The translations under genes were made by a program, and so were the position numbers. DNA of 6,276 nt from Acidobacteriota bacterium (lineage in GTDB: Bacteria > Acidobacteriota > Terriglobia > Terriglobales > Acidobacteriaceae): contig JAJZIF010000241.1 in assembly GCA_021810735.1 (NCBI GenBank), positions 1-6,276 of the forward strand. Direction: 5' to 3'. Under the pieces are notes generated by a model, which worked only from the letters and a program-made list of their open reading frames with translations, was not told where the DNA came from and made no database searches. Shown here one piece after another: positions 5,295 through 6,276 of the stretch. Numbering within the stretch: position 1 is the stretch's first letter; every line of letters starts with the position of its first letter.

Positions 5295-5502
5295 GATCGT
5301 GGGCGCGGATTTGCCGCTGGCGGAGATTACGCGGGTGGTACGGCATATGGCCGAGGAATTAGGTTGGGAGGCGCATTGGGACGGTGAAAAGTTTCAGTTG
5401 CGCGAAGGAGGGTTCAATGAGGATGGTCTGGATGCTGTTCATGGCGATACTGGCCGTAAAGGCGACGGTGGCCATTACCGAGCGCCCGCGTCCTCTGTTT
5501 GA
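5284..5502 (+). CDS. Hypothetical 72-residue protein overlapping its neighbours
   Basis: I do not recognise this protein. The ATG at 5284 is preceded by GGAG and lies inside the end of the previous gene. The first 45 residues (MHIEIVGADLPLAEITRVVR, then HMAEELGWEAHWDGEKFQLR) look like a genuine small alpha/beta domain. The last 25 (from GGFNEDGLDAV) are Gly/Asp-rich and overlap the next gene by 86 bases in another frame. The functional part may therefore be the N-terminal half. Confidence 0.6.
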   Translation: MHIEIVGADLPLAEITRVVRHMAEELGWEAHWDGEKFQLREGGFNEDGLDAVHGDTGRKGDGGHYRAPASSV

Positions 5503-5809
5503 CGCTCTGCATGAGTCTGGCGAGTCGCGGGAAGTGGCGGAGCGGACTCAGGCGGAAGTGGCTTTTTTCGTCGAGGCCGTAAATCGGGTGCGGCGGGCAG
5601 CGTTCGTCTGGACGGCAAGGGTTTGGGAAAGGCTCAATGAAATTTTACCCCAGGATGACGGAGCTTTCAGGAAGAATGTCGCTTTTGGAGAGTTTGCTGG
5701 CTCGCCAAAACGGGCAGGGATGTCTCTACGGTTGATAAGGAGAGTAAATGATGAGCACAAAAAAACACAATGGACAACGCGGCAAAAAACGTTCGCAGTC
5801 AAGTCATAA
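5417..5809 (+). CDS. Small membrane-anchored protein, 130 residues, C-terminal extent uncertain
   Basis: A very good site GAAGGAGGG (5404-5412) precedes the ATG at 5417. Residues 3-19 (MVWMLFMAILAVKATVA) form one hydrophobic segment, so it is either an inner-membrane anchor or a signal peptide. Residues 25-75 are amphipathic helix (LFDALHESGESREVAERTQA, then FFVEAVNRVRRAAFVWTARV). Beyond about residue 73 the frame overlaps a separate 32-codon frame (5637-5735) and then a 59-codon one (5748-5927), each with its own start signal. The C-terminal third is therefore questionable; a frameshift or a shared-frame arrangement is possible. No family is recognised. It is the only clear membrane protein in the cassette. 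Confidence 0.6.
   Translation: MRMVWMLFMAILAVKATVAITERPRPLFDALHESGESREVAERTQAEVAFFVEAVNRVRRAAFVWTARVWERLNEILPQDDGAFRKNVAFGEFAGSPKRAGMSLRLIRRVNDEHKKTQWTTRQKTFAVKS
5637..5735 (+). CDS. Possible 32-residue small protein nested in the membrane-protein frame
   Basis: ATG at 5637 follows GGGAAAGG by five bases. The product begins MKFYPRMTELSGRMSLLESL and ends LARQNGQGCLYG: a basic aromatic start, an amphipathic helix and a Gly/Cys tail, more protein-like than the overlapping frame. It ends in TGATAA, which is followed directly by the AGGAG of the next gene, the spacing expected of real adjacent genes. No family is recognised and its short length leaves doubt. Confidence 0.45.
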   Translation: MKFYPRMTELSGRMSLLESLLARQNGQGCLYG

Positions 5810-5927
5810 AATCGCGGTTGAACGGTTGGCCGCGATCATTAGTCTTTATATCGATGAAAAGAAAAAGAACTTCTGGATTAATGATAAATCCTTAATGAGG
5901 ACCAGCGCAAGACGAACGGAAGATTGA
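5748..5927 (+). CDS. Hypothetical 59-residue basic protein
   Basis: AAGGAGAG lies four bases before ATGATG at 5748. The N-terminus is strongly basic and Ser-rich (MMSTKKHNGQRGKKRSQSSH), followed by a helix (KIAVERLAAIISLYIDEKKK) and a basic tail. Such composition suits nucleic-acid binding, but that is inference. The sequence is richer in A and T than the genes before it. It overlaps the 3' end of the membrane-protein frame by 62 bases. Confidence 0.55.
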   Translation: MMSTKKHNGQRGKKRSQSSHKIAVERLAAIISLYIDEKKKNFWINDKSLMRTSARRTED

Positions 5928-5991
5928 GTTGGTCACGCGCCTTTCTACAGATATGGCGGGATGGCTGGTTATGGGTTGAACAGAGGTAACT
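5928..5991 (+). other. 64-base gap without a supported gene
   Basis: This gap between two small genes contains only an eight-codon frame (5953, MAGWLVMG) without a ribosome site. I see no terminator or promoter that I would defend, so the operon probably continues through it. Confidence 0.4.
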
Positions 5992-6186
5992 GTGAAAATC
6001 AAAGATAAAGAACTCAAAGAAACGGTCGATGTGTGTGACCGGGACTGCCTCAAAAAGCCCTGTTACTGGCCGCGCCCTAATCCTGGCTCTTTTACGCAGG
6101 GACGCGGATACCGAAGCACCAGCGATAAAGGGTGGGTATGCGGGACGCGCCATGCGCACGGCTGTCCTGTTGGTGGAGGGAAATGA
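5992..6186 (+). CDS. Cys/His-rich 64-residue protein, probable small zinc-binding protein
   Basis: The frame starts with GTG at 5992, six bases after AGAGG. It begins MKIKDKELKETVDVCDRDCL and carries cysteines at 15, 19, 24, 50 and 58 and histidines at 54 and 56, set as CDRDC...C in the first half and CGTRHAHGC in the second. This spacing suggests a zinc knuckle or a disulfide-bonded mini-protein; with no signal peptide, zinc is favoured. The centre is Pro/Gly/Trp-rich. The stop overlaps a following ATG (ATGA). The family is not recognised. Confidence 0.6.
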   Translation: MKIKDKELKETVDVCDRDCLKKPCYWPRPNPGSFTQGRGYRSTSDKGWVCGTRHAHGCPVGGGK

Positions 6187-6229
6187 GCCGGAAATTGCCG
6201 GTATGACTTATCTCGAAAGGAGAACAAAC

Positions 6230-6276
6230 ATGGCACGCAACATCGTTATTAGTATCCGGGATGGCTCAGTTTCTTG
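6230..6276 (+). CDS. Start of a further gene (partial, continues right)
   Basis: A strong AAAGGAG (6216-6222) lies seven bases before the ATG at 6230. The visible product is MARNIVISIRDGSVS, then the window ends. An in-frame ATG at 6203 would add nine residues but lacks a ribosome site. Too little is visible to name it; the operon continues beyond the window. Confidence 0.65.
   Translation, partial: MARNIVISIRDGSVS

Noticed and set aside
5953..5979. Eight-codon frame MAGWLVMG
   Set aside because: No ribosome site and too short to support.
5878..6159. A 93-codon minus-strand frame
   Set aside because: It crosses the gap and the Cys/His-rich gene in antisense without a credible start signal.

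Overview
The window looks like an accessory, mobile-element-type region of a GC-rich proteobacterium. The base composition, strong AGGAG-type ribosome sites, TTGACA-type promoters and Cro/CI-style switch fit a plasmid, integrative element or prophage-like island. An Acidithiobacillus-like acidophile is my weak guess; nothing in the sequence proves it. No rRNA, tRNA, transposase, integrase or CRISPR array is visible.

Layout. Positions 1-3159 form a leftward operon. It reads: a Cro/YdaS-like DNA-binding protein (3159-2692), an unrecognised 117-residue protein (2639-2286), then a very large replication protein (2284 to the left edge, 761 codons visible, no stop reached). The large protein has a degenerate primase N-terminus, a Toprim domain with clear E and DxD motifs, nine pentapeptide-like units inserted in a Toprim loop, a P-loop helicase segment and a Cys/His cluster. 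The control region (3160-3301) carries divergent promoters. Rightward from it lies a 313-residue repressor with two XRE helix-turn-helix domains and an S24/LexA-like C-terminal domain (3302-4243). After its stop come a 17-bp palindrome, a probable terminator and a new TTGACA promoter. From about 4335 to the right edge runs a second rightward operon of small, closely packed or overlapping genes, none of which I recognise. It includes very short reading frames (19, 32 and 59 codons) with their own ribosome sites or coupled starts.

How it may work together. The Cro-like protein and the two-headed CI-like repressor probably form a genetic switch that governs replication (left operon) and the small-gene cassette (right operon). 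The most striking link is the 13-mer TTTGCGGCACCAA. It occurs in the same sense just upstream of the first small gene of the right operon and upstream of the 117-residue gene in the left operon, where it is part of a perfect 20-bp direct repeat. This suggests shared control of both operons at the DNA or RNA level. The right-hand cassette is the part most likely to hold undescribed biology.
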